A stretch of 64,000 nucleotides of DNA from Sipunculus nudus (lineage: Eukaryota; Annelida; Sipuncula; Golfingiida; Sipunculidae). The position numbers were made by a program, and so were the translations under genes. The DNA lies in the NCBI GenBank assembly GCA_026874595.1, contig CM049310.1:86219056-86283055 (forward strand), written 5' to 3'. Of this stretch, positions 37,781-50,900 are shown piece after piece. Position 1 is the stretch's first letter, and the number at the start of each line of letters is the position of its first letter. The notes under the pieces are model-generated. The model searched no databases. It saw nothing but the letters and a program-made list of their open reading frames with translations, and was not told where the DNA came from.

Positions 37781-37873
37781 AAACTTTGGTGCTTCCGCGG
37801 AGGTAGAACAAACAGTTTTTGAATTCGCTCTGTTGTGGTTGCAGACCAGAAGTAAGTAGTTCCCCAGTGAAGA

Positions 37874-39667
37874 ATGTTGGTGCAACTAAGCGTTTTGTTA
37901 CTGCTCTTTCCAACCATGACTAATTGCCCCAAGGAGGGGGGAGGTAAGAAGCATTTTCAGTTGTGTGTATTTGTTTTATGTGTAAGTTATAATATAATAT
38001 AGTAAAGAAACATTTTCTAGATTGACATCATGCATACACACATATATATAATCCACCCATTACTATTACCGTTACTATTACAACATTTGTTTCATCTGTT
38101 CTATTACTTTTACTATTACTTGGCTTCTATTGCTATAATTTTACTAAGTGGCTTGTTCACGTATTAACATAGTGACATGTAATTTATACTATTCACACCA
38201 AACTTACTAGGCAATGCACACGTTTAAAGAAAACAAGAGCAAGAGCCTGGTTTGAATAATCCGAAACCCAAAATTATTAAAATGAATGTTAAATACAATT
38301 AAATTAAAACAAAAAAAAATCAAATTCAACTTGTCCTTGTTCAGGAAAATACAGGAGTCTGTGATTTTGTGTCTACCTCCGTTTAATTACATCTCGTAAG
38401 ATCAGTCTATAATAATAACTATCTTGAGAAGGTGTTCATTACAGCCGATAAACATTGCAAAATGTGTTCAAGCCTTATTATATTGGCTGCAATAATGGTG
38501 AGAACAAACAGGGGCCTTATTCACTGTCTGTGACACCACAAATTAACTCATCAGAGGATGTGACTATCAGAGAATCATCTTCTTTACCAATCAAACATCA
38601 GAAGCAGTGCAGCAGCATCACTGTCGATTCTCAGCTGACAATAAACTGACCAAGCCCTGCCCCAATGCTTACCGACCAGGCCTAGCTCATGAATCTCAAA
38701 ACAGGGCCACACAGGTTTGTCTAATTTGTTATCAGCTCAAGCCAATGCCTGATGCTCAGTGCCCACTGGACCATGGCAGCATCTAGCACAAAATAATCAG
38801 GCTACTACTTTAACCCTTTGCTTCAAACAGACACTCCATCCTTTTCCCCTGGTCAGGGACTGCTATAGAAAATAGCTAATATTCTATAACCGTGGTTGGC
38901 CTCATATTCGTGGGGCTAGAATGTCGCGATGCCACTTTTCAAAGGTTAAATTTTCGCGATCTACATATTTTACATTTTACTATAACCTTATCTTAGATAT
39001 ATATATATATATATATATATATACTTATGAATTTATTTATATGTATATATGATTTATAATTCAGGCTTATATTGTAAATATCAAAACTGATTATAAATTA
39101 TATAATAGTCTCATTTATGTATATTCATTGATTACAACATATGATTAAGATCTTCAAACTGTCTCAGGAGTCTGAGGTTCAGTTTTCCTTAATATTAAAT
39201 ACATCTTTGATCTGAGACAGTTTGACTTTATATATTCTTAAAGCTTAAAGTATTCTCTTCAGTGTTGTATCTGAGAAATGGTTTCCCAAAATAATTCTAC
39301 TAGTTTTATATATCTTAAATTTAAATCGATATTTTTTAGTCATTTATGGTTCATAACATTCCATTTTTACTCTATGGATTAGTAAATATATGATCAAAAT
39401 ATCGAATTTTTATATTTATCACCAATGGTAGTTTTTTTAGGAGAAAATAAAAAACAAACTATATATAAATATTGTACATTTAAAACTTATACACATATAA
39501 ATAGTAATTTTGAGAAGTTTTGACCCAAAATGAAAAATACATCTCGGAGTTTTACTTTTAATTGATACCTAGAGATTCAGGTATACTCTAATTAATGTTT
39601 TCAGTCAACTATCAAAAATTCAAAAAACTTTCTGATACCAACATGTAGAATTTACTCCCAGCTTTAA

Positions 39668-39730
<63 letters not shown>

Positions 39731-41315
39731 AATGGGAACCAGAGCAGTAGTTTGTAAATTTAGGAAAGCACTGAAACAGCGAATGCTCATAAGTCCGTTC
39801 CTAGAATTGAATTGCAGAAATATATCAGTTTATTGAAAATGGGTGTTTATGGTATTTTACGCATCGCTGGTATATTGTTAACTCATGTTTGCACTTGCAG
39901 AGGCAAGGATTAAAAAATGGATCATTCGATCGATTTTTTTTCATAGCAGGTAATGTGTTATGTAATTTCATTGCAGCTAAAATATATTGCATGGCCGAAA
40001 CATTGCAGGCAAATATTTAAAAATAACCAGGACCTAACTAGTTTATTAGTTTTGTTGATAGTTCATGGACAACCAGGGAGTGCATGCTGGTATTTTTTAT
40101 TGCACACTTCTTTGAAAATATACGCGTTTGCTGTTGCATAAATAAACATATTCTCTAGCATATGATTACTAATTGTAAAGTTTCCAATGCTTTGCAGAAC
40201 CAGTGAGACGTATCAAAGGGGTGGGCGCCAGAATGCTGAACGGCACGGCTACATTAACATTCGCCATCGTCCCACGTATCGAACTTTTATGGATAAAATG
40301 CTTCCATCGTGATACCACAGGAAGGAACTTAACTTACTACTTTATAAACCGTTGGCTAGAGGTTACTCGAAAAGGCGATGTTGGAAACCGAACCCATCAC
40401 ATATATATAAGAGGAAAGAACCTCCTCAAACTCATAATCAAAAATCCCATTCCTCCAGACTACGGGGAACATTTTTGTAAACTTCGCGCGAAGGGGACGG
40501 TGGAGATCATGGTCGCCTCTCTTTATTTGAAAGGTATAATACAGTTGTTGCAAAGTTTAATCCTGAAATATATATATTGAAATGCTAGATTTCTTACACA
40601 TTTTCATATCTCTTATGCAAAACAACTAATTTTTCTTCACAAAAAATTTATGTAAAATAATAATGAATTAATATAATGATTATGACCTTTTTTTCGTAAT
40701 ATGTGGTTACCTTATTGTCGATGCATGTTCAATGCTTTTTTATTTAAAATATTATGCATGGTTTAATGTTAGATGACTCAATGGAGAACGGTACATTGGA
40801 CAATTCAACATTACCAGCACCAAGTAACATCATCACAGGTATTGAAATTTTACTTATTTGTTGTTGTTTCTGTTTTAGGCTTCACCATTTAAACAACATT
40901 TTTTTCTTTCTTAAGTCAAGAGTGACAAAGCGATGGAGTTCTGGGATACTGAACTTTTCTTTCGTATACATTACAAAATTTAGAGTTTCCTTACGAGGTG
41001 GCACCTACAAGATCAAGCAAAGATAACAATGATAAGTTTACAGCAAATTTACAAATGCAATGACCTTTAACATTACAAGTAGGCGTGAATAATTAAGGGA
41101 AGTAAATGTGAATATCAAAGGGATATCAGGATATCTCCATTTAGACTGACCAGATAATTTCACTTGTAGTATATAGGTTTATTATATGGAGCTTAGAAGT
41201 AAAACACACACATTCTCTTTTATGGTAACAAAATAGTCTCTGTTACTTAATCGTATATTTTATACTGGTCTTCATACGTTACACTTGATTACTGCTACTG
41301 CTATTACTAAAACAA

Positions 41316-41351
<36 letters not shown>

Positions 41352-42270
41352 AAGAATCCACGACATCGAAACCAACTACCCCAGGGACAAATGACACCAT
41401 GGACAAAGGGGGAAAGAGAAGCAAAAATATAAGTTTGTTCCATTCTGTTTTATTTGTTATGTCGTTATCACATTGTTTAAAGAGTGGCCATGTACTTTTT
41501 TTTAAAATGGGATTGTCGATTGTTATATTTATATTGAACATATCAGAAGAGCATTTGTGTTTTCCATATGATTCGGGTCAGCTAACTACAAGTCATTGAG
41601 TTAATAATAATTGATCATTCTTTCTACGTGATTTTGCCTTTCGTCTGTTCATTCTTAATTGACACCCAGGCAGGTAACTCAGGCAGGTTCATTATGCATC
41701 CATGCCGGTTTTATCGGAATCAGTAAAAGGTGTCAACTATGGATAAATTAGAGAAGCCTTATTGGGAATATCGAGTAACTACAACTAGATATGAAAATGA
41801 GCATTTGGAAAGGTATACATCCTAATGTTGGAAAAATGTTGCTGTAAGTTGCATAAAATGTGAAAAATATAAGGAATCATCTGTATTTTATTCACAGGAT
41901 ATGTTTATAATAAGCATGGCTTAGCAGTGGCTGACATAAATCAAACTTTCTGTCTATTTCAGATGTATGGCATGTGTTGTATGGCATAGTTGGCTGTTGT
42001 ATCTTGTGGTTTATTGGATTAGCAGGGTATATTATCTACCGTAACCGCCGGAAAAATACAAGGTCAGTTCAAGACTTCACTTTATTGTAAAGACCGGTTA
42101 TATATATATATATATATTAAAGATAGAGAGCAAGGGTGGCAAATTTTTGACAGGCTAACTTTTTTGTGTGTGTTAATGTATATCTATAAGGAGTCACTCT
42201 TGCACATCCCCTTCATCTCGAATACAGACTAACACGCTATGCCATTATAAATGTGTTTATGTATAAAGAT

Positions 42271-42318
<48 letters not shown>

Positions 42319-43116
42319 AGAGAGAGAGAGAGAGAGTGAGAGAGAGAGAAACCTAATTACGGGCACTGTCGGGAGTGGACATATATCCGCAATAGAGAGG
42401 TTCCCATAGTAGAGAGGTTTTGACTTACTTTCAGTGGTAGGGCTTACACTGAATCGCATCAGCAAAAGAAAATAACAAAAGTATTAAGAAATGTATTAAA
42501 AATACATTTTATATAAATAAATATATAGACCACTACATTTTAATCGTTACGTTCAAGGAAGTTATGTAAGAAATAAACTTAAATGTGTATATTTATTTTC
42601 CAAGGGGTACTTAATTTAATCTAAAACATATATATATTAATTATTTATTAACACAATCAAGCTGTTGTTCTCAATGGGCCTACACATATACAGACGTTTG
42701 CAATCTCGACAAACTTGTGAAGAAGGTCGTCCTTCTTCTTGACAATCTGCCGTGTCTGTGTTTTTTTCAATAGCAATACACAAATCAGGTAAAAATCCAA
42801 CAATAATAAGAATGATAACATGGTCTTGAATACTGTGCGAATCCAGCTGAATGTCATGGGCGTTGGGTCACTTGTTCAAATCATTTTCTGATTCATATGC
42901 CTTGAAGTTCATTATTTCCTACATAAATGAGGATTAAATTATTGATATAATAAGAATCACACTTTGTTTAGCAAAGGGTGTCAGGGGAAAAATTGATGTA
43001 AATTTGTATCTTGTATATCGCCTGATATTGCCTAATAACTCTTTATTTTTAGACGAACTCAAGGCGTACAAATGGAAGCAAATGGTCAAGAACAAGCAAT
43101 GATCATCTTAAAGTAA
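37874..43116 (+). CDS. P2: single atypical Ig domain type I membrane protein (237 aa)
   Basis: Six exons join in frame: 37874-37943 (signal, MLVQLSVLLLLFPTMTNC), 40198-40533 (Ig), 40773-40838 and 41355-41432 (stalk), 41963-42062 (transmembrane), 43053-43116 (tail and stop). The Ig domain repeats the P-family pattern: LTFAI in place of a B-strand Cys, LLWIKC on strand C, DYGEHFC on strand F, and VASLYL on strand G. It lacks the third stalk exon (TPPTTK type) found in P1 and P3. The helix is about GIVGCCILWFIGLAGYIIY, followed by RNRRKN. The tail (GVQMEANGQEQAMIILK) is unlike that of P1 and P3 and has no Tyr. It is divergent from M2 and followed 17 bases after the stop by a minisatellite. Confidence 0.85.
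39000..39022. repeat. (TA)n microsatellite in P2 intron 1
   Basis: A short AT alternation; a longer one lies at 39667-39727. Confidence 0.9.
39667..39727. repeat. (TA)n microsatellite in P2 intron 1
   Basis: About 60 bases of AT alternation, roughly 470 bases before the Ig exon. Confidence 0.95.
42267..42352. repeat. Compound (TA)n(AG)n microsatellite in P2 intron 5
   Basis: A TA run passes into an AG run with one interruption. Confidence 0.95.
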
Positions 43117-43132
43117 AAAGAATAATACCCAC

Positions 43133-44570
43133 TAAAGTCAGAAGACTCGACTGAGGGAGGAAAACCAAAGTCAACTCAGAAGACTCGACTGAAATGCAAT
43201 GAACAAAGTCAAATCAGAAGACTCGGCTGAAAGCAAAGCACAAAATCATGTCAGAAGACCCGTCTATAACAAAAACCAAAGTCAAGTCAGAAGACTTGGC
43301 GTAAAACAAAAAACAAAGTCAAGTCATAAGACTCGGCTGAAAACAAAAGAACAGAGTAGACAGAAGACTCGGCTAAAAACAAAAAAAAATTCAAGTAAGA
43401 TGACTCGACTGAAATGCAAAGAACCAAGTCAAGTCAGAAGACTCGACTGAAATGTAAAGAACTAAGTCAAGTCAGAAGACTCGGCTGGAAACAAAAACAA
43501 AGTCAAGTCATAAGACTTGGCATTAAAACAAAAATCAAAGTCAAGTCGGAAGACTCGGCTGAAACAAAAAACAAAGTCAAGTCAGAAGACTCGACTGAAA
43601 ACTAAAAAAACAAAGTCAAGTAAGAAGACTCGACTGAAATGCAAAAAACAAAGTCAAGTCAGAAGACTCGGCTGAAATACAAAGAACAAAGTCAAGTCAG
43701 AAGACTCGGCTGAAAACAAATAACAAAGTCAAGTCAGAAGACTCGGCTGAAAACAAAAGAACAAAGTCAAGTCAGAAGACTCGGCTAAAATACAAAGAAC
43801 AAAGTCAAGTCAGAAGACTCGGCTGAAAACAAAAAACAAAGTCAAGTCATAAGACTCGGCTGAAAACCAAAGAACAAAGTCAAGTCGGAAAACTCGGCTG
43901 AAACAAAAAAACAAAGTCAAGTCAGAAGACTCGACTAAAATGCAAAGAACAAAGTCAAGTCAGAAGACTCGGCGTAAAAGCAAAAAACAAAGTCAAGTCA
44001 TAAGACTCGGCTGAAAACAAAAGAACAAAGACAAGTCAGAAGACTCGGCGTAAAAACAAAAAACAAAGTCAAGTCATAAGACTCGGCTGAAAACAAAAGA
44101 ACAAAGGCAAGTCGGAAGCCTCGGCTGAAACAAAAAAACAAAGTCAAGTCAGAAGACTCGACTAAAATGCAAAGAACAAGGTCACGTCAGAAGACTCGGC
44201 GTAAAAGCAAAAAACAAAGTCAAGTCATAAGACTCGGCTGAAAACAAAAGAACAAAGTCAAGTCAGAAGACTCGGCTGAAATGCAAAGAAATGAGTCAAG
44301 TAAGGAGACTCGGCTGAAAACAAAAAAACAAAGTCAAGTCAGAAGACTCGACTGAAAGCAAAAAAAAAACAAAGTCAAGTCAGAAGACGAGACTGAAATG
44401 CAAAGAACAAAGTTAGGTCAGAAGACTCGGCTGAAAACAAAAAAAAACAAAGTCAAGGCAGAAGACTCGACTGAAAGCAAAAAAAAAAAAGACCAAGTCA
44501 AGTCAGAAGACTCGGCTGTAAAACAAAGAAAAAAGTCAAGTCATAAGACTCGATTGAAAAACAAAAATCG
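43133..44570. repeat. Minisatellite of about 37-bp units immediately after P2
   Basis: The unit is about 36-38 bp: AAGTCAAGTCAGAAGACTCG then GCTGAAAACAAAAGAAC, with variable A-tracts; by length there are about 38 units. The part GTCAAGTCAGAAGACTCGG closely resembles the 42-bp arrays' GTCAATCCAGAAGCTCGG. Open frames inside it (K/Q/S/R-rich) are repeat artefacts. Confidence 0.95.
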
Positions 44571-44602
44571 TTTGACAATTATATCAAATGAAATGTTGCA
44601 GG

Positions 44603-44608
44603 AATAAA
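44603..44608 (+). terminator. Candidate P2 polyadenylation signal beyond the array
   Basis: AATAAA lies just after the minisatellite. I saw no AATAAA between the P2 stop and the array, so the array may sit inside the P2 3' UTR. Confidence 0.3.
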
Positions 44609-45735
44609 GATTTTAAAAATTATTTTAAATGAATCAACCTGCAGAGATTACAAGTAAAGAAAACATAGGGAAAGCACTCCCTGGTGTAATTAACTGGTAT
44701 AATTTTGATAATACAGAAAAAAATGATGTTGAATGTGTGAAAAGTGCTTGCAGTATCAAGTAGAAACGAGACATGTAGGATGTGAGGCATGAGGTAATTT
44801 TTGATCGGTATATCAAACCTGTTTGTATCCAAGAAAAGATATATTTGCCTTGTAGAAATAATGTGTAGCTTACAAACTAAGCATTGTTTATATCCAAATA
44901 TAATATATATATATATAAATTATTATTTAAGGTCAATTAGTCACCACATAATCTAAGTTAATGTCTATATGTTTTTTACATGGTATAACAAATGTGTGTA
45001 CAAACATTGACATATCTGTATTGATGCCTCATCACGATAGTGTTAGGCATGTAAATTTGTGATATCCTGCTTGTAGACTAAATAAGATTTAAATGTATAT
45101 GCAGTAACTCTCGTCATTTATATGTATAAATTAAACAGGACCGCAGTGTTCCAGAGAGTAGTTTGAAAATGTTAATTGAATTGTAATGCACTCAAATAAA
45201 TCATAAATATTCGAGAGAAATTCTCTTTCTATATGTGAGTGATGGGCAGGGGTACACAGGAAGTTATCCAAACCAACAGCACATTAATACAGAGGAAACT
45301 GTCTTAAAGTTTTAGCCTAACTGCTGTCCGAGTAAATGCTTCCTCTTCTCCAAATACGCTCTCATACCTCTTTGATAACTTGCCTATCAATAATAATGGA
45401 ATATGTTATATTCATGCTTTAAGATTGCGCTTTCATTTGAATGGGTGAGAATATGTTTGGGTTTTTACCCATCACTACATGCGTTTTCCAGAGATGGAAG
45501 AAAACTGTATTTGCACCAGCTCTTAGCAAACTCATTGAAAGACTCTAAATAGCTCAAAATAACTTACGAATTTACAGTTCGTCATATTAAATTCGTCAAT
45601 ACTTCCTGCGACCTTTCTACGAGTTCACTACGGCTATAGCTAGTACCAACTTGTGTATGAACTGTCCGGGCTTCCTTATAGTCCATAATTTGTAGCACAG
45701 AGTTCAGGGAATTTCGTATGTCCACAAATATGCTG
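44609..45735. other. Intergenic stretch, nothing recognised
   Basis: A+T-rich sequence with only short chance open frames on both strands. Confidence 0.4.
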
Positions 45736-45965
45736 CTCTATAAAGTCCTGATAGTCCGCACTAGCGCGTATGCTATCTCGCACTGGCTCGTATAAAAAGT
45801 CCTGCAAGCTCATACTAGCTCGAATAAAGAGTCCTGCTAGCTCGCTCTTACTCTTATAAAAAGTCCTGCTAGCTTGTACTAACTTGTATAACTGTCCTGC
45901 TAGCTCGTAGAAAGTTCTGCTAGCTCGTATTAGCTCCTATAAAGAGTCCTGCTAGCTCGTTCGCA
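45735..45965. repeat. Minisatellite of about 38-40-bp units
   Basis: About six diverged copies of a unit containing TATAAAAAGTCCTGCTAGCT and CGTACTAGCTCG-like sequence. Confidence 0.8.
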
Positions 45966-46570
45966 AGGTGATACACTCGGCATTCTACATCCAGCAAAGC
46001 AAACAATTCCAGCAGAAACTCATTTTTATACCTCGAGTATGGGCCTGGTGGGTAGCGCTTCCTATGAAGGAAGACATTGATACTGTAAGGAACTGCAAGC
46101 GCTCACTAGCCCCTTTAGGTTCTCTTGAACAAGGTAGGGATTTACCGTTCACTCTGCTATCCTTGTCTTGTAAATCTCTGGGGCTATGGCACAAAAGGCA
46201 TTACTGCCCACCTACGTGCAGTATTAGAGGTCATGTTGGAACCCAAGATGCTCCTGCGTATGACTATGTCCTCTTCGAACCTCTTTCCTACGTTAGAAGT
46301 TTTTGATACATGCCAAAATTTTATATAACGTCTGTATAACACTTGTATTGATTTAATGAATCAAACATAATTTCGAGGTCGTACAGGAAATATAATAACA
46401 GTTATTCGAAAAACACTCAACTCTTATTCTAGAGATACGTTTTTATTTATTAAACAAGTACAACTTCTTTAACACATTTACGTTGTGTGAGTATCATTTT
46501 TACGTTATAAAAAAGCTTCCTTTTCAGTGAGTAAACTGGTTAAAAAAATTGACTTTTCAGGTAAAGGAAG
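45966..46570. other. Unidentified stretch with overlapping open frames
   Basis: Open frames 45968-46306 (112 aa) and 46125-46328 overlap in different registers and resemble no protein I recognise. It is probably repeat-derived or chance. Confidence 0.3.
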
Positions 46571-46577
46571 ATCCTCA

Positions 46578-46875
46578 CGTCTGAAGCTCAGGGGTAGAGC
46601 TCAGGAATCAAAGCCGAAAGATCGTGAGTTCGAATCTCAGTTGAGGCAGTGAGATTTTGTTACGGTCGGCCCCCACCCAGGTTGAGCGCTCTGCAGGCTT
46701 AATGGGAAGGCCGTGCCCAATGGCCCTGTTTCACTCACATACGAGTGCGCCTCTCGCGAATTCTTCGGTGGTATGACCCAGCAATGGCAACGATTACGCA
46801 CCCAGGGCCCGCTGGTGCAGTTGTCACCTGGCCTGGTAAACGCCCGAATATAAAATGAGAGGAAATGAGTGATAC
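46578..46875 (+). mobile_element. tRNA-derived SINE
   Basis: The head is tRNA-like: GAAGCTCAGGGGTAGAGC (D-arm / A box) and GAGTTCGAATCTC (T-arm / B box) about 35 bases later. A G+C-rich body follows (CCCACCCAGGTTGAGCGCTC; GGGCCCGCTGGTGCAG), ending near AATATAAAATGAGAGG. The anticodon region is not that of a functional tRNA and the long body is typical of a SINE. Confidence 0.7.
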
Positions 46876-47958
46876 TGCCCCCCCAAATAGTCCGAAACCG
46901 GAATGGAATTATGCAGATGTAGATATACGTAGTTAAGGTAGTATTAAATAATGGAGGCGGTTACCTCCACCAAACATTTAAAAAAGATCCCTGATCCATT
47001 TCCTGTATCAAGTAGGTGCGGTCTTAATTAGCGATACACTTCCAACTATTTTGTAACAATTTCCATTGTTAGCCTATCATTTCCTTCATATTAATTGGTA
47101 AACACCATTTTTTTTATTCTATATAACTAAGAGTAGCTACCAGCGTATAATTTTGTTACTGTTTCAATACCAGTTTTAGAAACCGACCTCAGTGAATTAA
47201 ATCTAAAGAGGTTGGAAACAAACATGCGGAATCTGATGGGGGTAAAAGATACAATCGTCCCTTAAAAGGTAATAAATGAGCTTAGTACCCCTCGGGGCGG
47301 GATAAACTGGCCATCCCCTAGGTATACCATCCTCCACACAGAGGTGGTCTATAATAAAGCAAATGATACAGCCCTGCGGACCTTTTGTATGCAAGCAGCA
47401 ACTTGATTATATGCAAAACAGCCCTGAACCATTTTTGTTATGTCGCTATGCCAGTCACTTTATAAAATGCGCGAATACCCCATTAATGTTATTTGAAGGC
47501 ATTGTTAATATTCTAAGGAGCCTCAATTACCATTATAAAGATGGTCTCTGTGGAAGTTCATTGCCTGAAATAAATAGGTTTCAATTTATCCAACTAGAAT
47601 AAAATGGAACCACATCCTGTTTTCCTGGTTGCAAAGATTCAACTTTCACGTCCTTTCTGAGGGTCGTTTATGCGTCGGTGATACGGTTTAATTACTGGTA
47701 TAAGCGATAAATCAACTGACATCGCACACTATTTAAAATCGAAAGCGAAATAGCAATGTTATTGCAATTTCGTAAGGTGCAGGGTGGGGATAGCCTGGGG
47801 TTACTGCCGGCCATGTACAGGTCATCCTGGCTCCGTGGCGCCACCTGTACTTAAACAGAGGGAGGCTCGGGACCAGGATGAACCTTAATGGCTCCCCTGT
47901 GCGGAGATGCATCAGGACACTGGATCTGGCACCGTCTTGTGAGACGGCTAACAAATGA
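46876..47958. other. M3 3' flank
   Basis: No separate gene is visible. Bases 47740-47958 remain alignable with the M2 tail exon beyond the M3 stop codon (for example GTGGCGCCA and GAGGCTC strings in the same order), so this is decayed former coding sequence or 3' UTR. Confidence 0.5.
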
Positions 47959-50900
47959 TCAAGTTTGGTGTGCAGGCTCCCACATGCGGCTTTTCGTAAA
48001 GTCTCTTTGAATATCGCTTGTCACCGGACACTGTGGATGGCACTGGTTTATGGGTCCCTCGATCACCATTTCGACATTCGATTTCATCTCTTTGTAACCG
48101 ACAAAGCCTTCTAAAACAGAATAATACAAAACAACATGTGTAACAAGATCCATTCCAAGCCTAGAAAAAAAAAATAGAATTGTTCGTTAATAGAAGTATA
48201 TACTGTATATTTTTAGGAAATATATTTTCTGTTATCATAAAAATAAAAATATGTTCATTATATGTGGTGTTGTTCCTGTTTTCTGACTGTAATCTAACAT
48301 TAACTTTATCTAATACATATAGGTTGTGTTTTAACCTTAATGTCAACAAATTCCTGATATATTGAGGACTTTTGGATCATGCCATTTTCCCATTATACTA
48401 CCTAAAATATTAGAGGTACGAGTGTGGGCAGACTACATATTAATCAGGAAACTAACGATAACAAAGGGAGTACATTAACACCATTTTAACTAAGAATGGG
48501 TAAGCTGTTGAGTATAACTTACTTGACAGTTTTCTTTTATAGATGCAGAGGGTACCAAAAGCAATCACAGTTACGATGGTTACCGCCACAGACAGGCACA
48601 AGAACATGAAGACATCGGCTGTTTAAAAAAGACATTATTTCATTTATGAATATATAACTGTCGTTGCTTGTCTATGCCCATTTGAATCATTGAAAAATTG
48701 GAGTTCTTATTACGAGAATCTTATATATGGTGGAGACCTTACAATAAAAACTTAAGGCACAAGTGTTCCCAAGATTCATGACAGTGAAAAATAAACAACC
48801 TAAATTCAATTAAGGGACAACCTCAATCATTGCGATAAATCACTTTTTTCCTTTTTTCAGGATAGAAATTCCCAATAGAGCATGCAAAAACGAATACCTG
48901 TTTTTCCTTATATCCATGTTTCCATGGGTTCTACTCAAATGCCATGGAAGAGTTTTACAAGAAACTGGTCAATGGCCCTTGGCAAAGCCTGCAAGACTTA
49001 ACTTAAAGCTTAATCTTATGTTTGGATAAATAATCTAATTAAAAATGCAAACATGCTATTTTTGCTCATATCTGGGGAATTTAAACTCTTGAAAACAGAC
49101 CTCTAGGAAAAAATGTAATTTTGGGTAACTTTGAAGAATCAATTAAAATGGATGTTGTTTCAGGTCATTACGGGCGGGGAACATATATTAATTACCTTTA
49201 TTTGTTATACGTTATCGCTTCTGTAAACGATGCATATTGTTATTTAACAGACTGATATAATGATTACATTAAAATTTTAAATCGTCATTCCGCATTCCCG
49301 TTGAATATTTCGTATTTTCTCTTTTCTGGGAACCACCGAAATTCCCGGTTTCATAAAAAAATGTCACACTCAGGGCAGTTCACCATATTATGATTACAGG
49401 AAACTTGAAAAGAAATATATTGCAAATAATGAAAATATAGAAAACTGTTTGTGTATGTAGAATATATTAAATATCTCACTGGGAAGGCTCGATAGAAATA
49501 TGTGAAAGTAAATGCACGAGGTTGCTATTTTTTGTAAATAATTGATATATCATGATTCAGTTAGTGTTTAATTTTAATCATATAAATATTACAAAGAATC
49601 AGTTATTACGATCCTTGATCTTCCTCTCATGCTGTTTTACTGTACAAACAGCAACATAAACAATACTCCTTTAGGTTCTATATAATCATATCTGTCGATG
49701 ACCCGATCACCACGTCAATTGTGTAACTTTTTTGGATAACTTCGAAATACACATTCTTATATAAGCCTCTAGAGTGTACTATTCATGTATGAAAAGAAGG
49801 CAAAATAAATTCCAAATAAGTATTCAAGAATGCCTATCATGCGAATCCCTCAGAAACAGATGAATACTGAATGTATTTAATACAAAACAAAAACTTTGAA
49901 AATCAAGTTGACATTGTTCACATATTTAAAGATTCTGTCAACATAACACATTTTAAACGCAGAGCAACCTTAAGGTTATAGTTTCTCAAGCAAAAACGAA
50001 ATTTGCAGAGCTGTAAAGTTCTTGACTGGTGTATTTATTTTTTAAAAAGTGTTTAAATATTGTGCCGCTTTTTGGTCTATGATGTGATCAAAAATTAATT
50101 CCTCAAGAATCTATATTGCCTAATGCCAACCTATTTGTGCATATCACGTACTCGACATACGCTTAAGGTTTAATAATCGTCAAAAATCATAAAATTGACA
50201 TTTTTGTGAAAAACTTCGCCCTTAAAGTTGTTCGTTATATCTATATTGTCACGAAAACACTTTCCTGGCGTTGTATTGTATCAACTGAAAAATAAGAATT
50301 TCAATTCAGATGTCAACCCCATGTTGGGTGTATACAGGACCACGGTCAGCTCGGCGCGAACCAACAGGGTTTTCAATTCCTTATTGGTTAACTATCTACT
50401 GGCGGTGCAAGGCACATAGTTGATTGAAAGGCGCGCGGGGGCCGCTGGTCAGTCAGCCGGGACTGTACTTATCTTTATTACCGGCACTTGATAATTAATT
50501 GACACTAATTACTGCAAACAGTCCCCCTGTACTCTTGCCCCTGAACTATTATGCAGATCGTAGATCTTTGTTTAGGACTCTGTCACCGATCCAAATTACT
50601 TCAGTGCCATCCTATACGGTTAATGGTATCATGAATATGTCATGAAATATGAAATTGGTGCTTGTTATTTCAGTAAACTTTACCTTGATAGGGCTTATAA
50701 CTATTTCATCCATTTTATGATATTATCTTATTTTATGTTAAATATTAAATATGTCTATGTAATTTGAATATATTCAATAGGTTGTTTTAAAAATATTTTC
50801 GTTTCATGACGTAGTCCAATACTACAAACCGATAAAACATTGCATTGCCTGGCACTTGCCGCTTCTTATTTATAGTTATAACGCTCTGCTGATTGTCCTG

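Larger units (their letters stand above)
36505..37873. other. Divergent intergenic region between M2 and P2
   Basis: This is the shortest of the three divergent spacers. The M2 block (36700-36836) and P2 block (37560-37780) are both present. TATA-like boxes on the two strands are about 0.76 kb apart. No other gene is visible. Confidence 0.6.

Noticed and set aside
38455-38649. 64-codon frame in P2 intron 1
   Set aside because: No splice sites in phase and no counterpart in P1 or P3.
43199-44607. Lys/Gln/Ser-rich open frames after P2
   Set aside because: They are translations of the 37-bp minisatellite, with frequent frame changes between units.
45968-46328. 112-aa open frame as a gene
   Set aside because: It overlaps another frame, has no family resemblance and sits between a minisatellite and a SINE.
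46578-46650. Functional tRNA gene
   Set aside because: A- and B-box-like sequences exist, but the anticodon arm and acceptor stem do not pair properly and a long SINE body follows.
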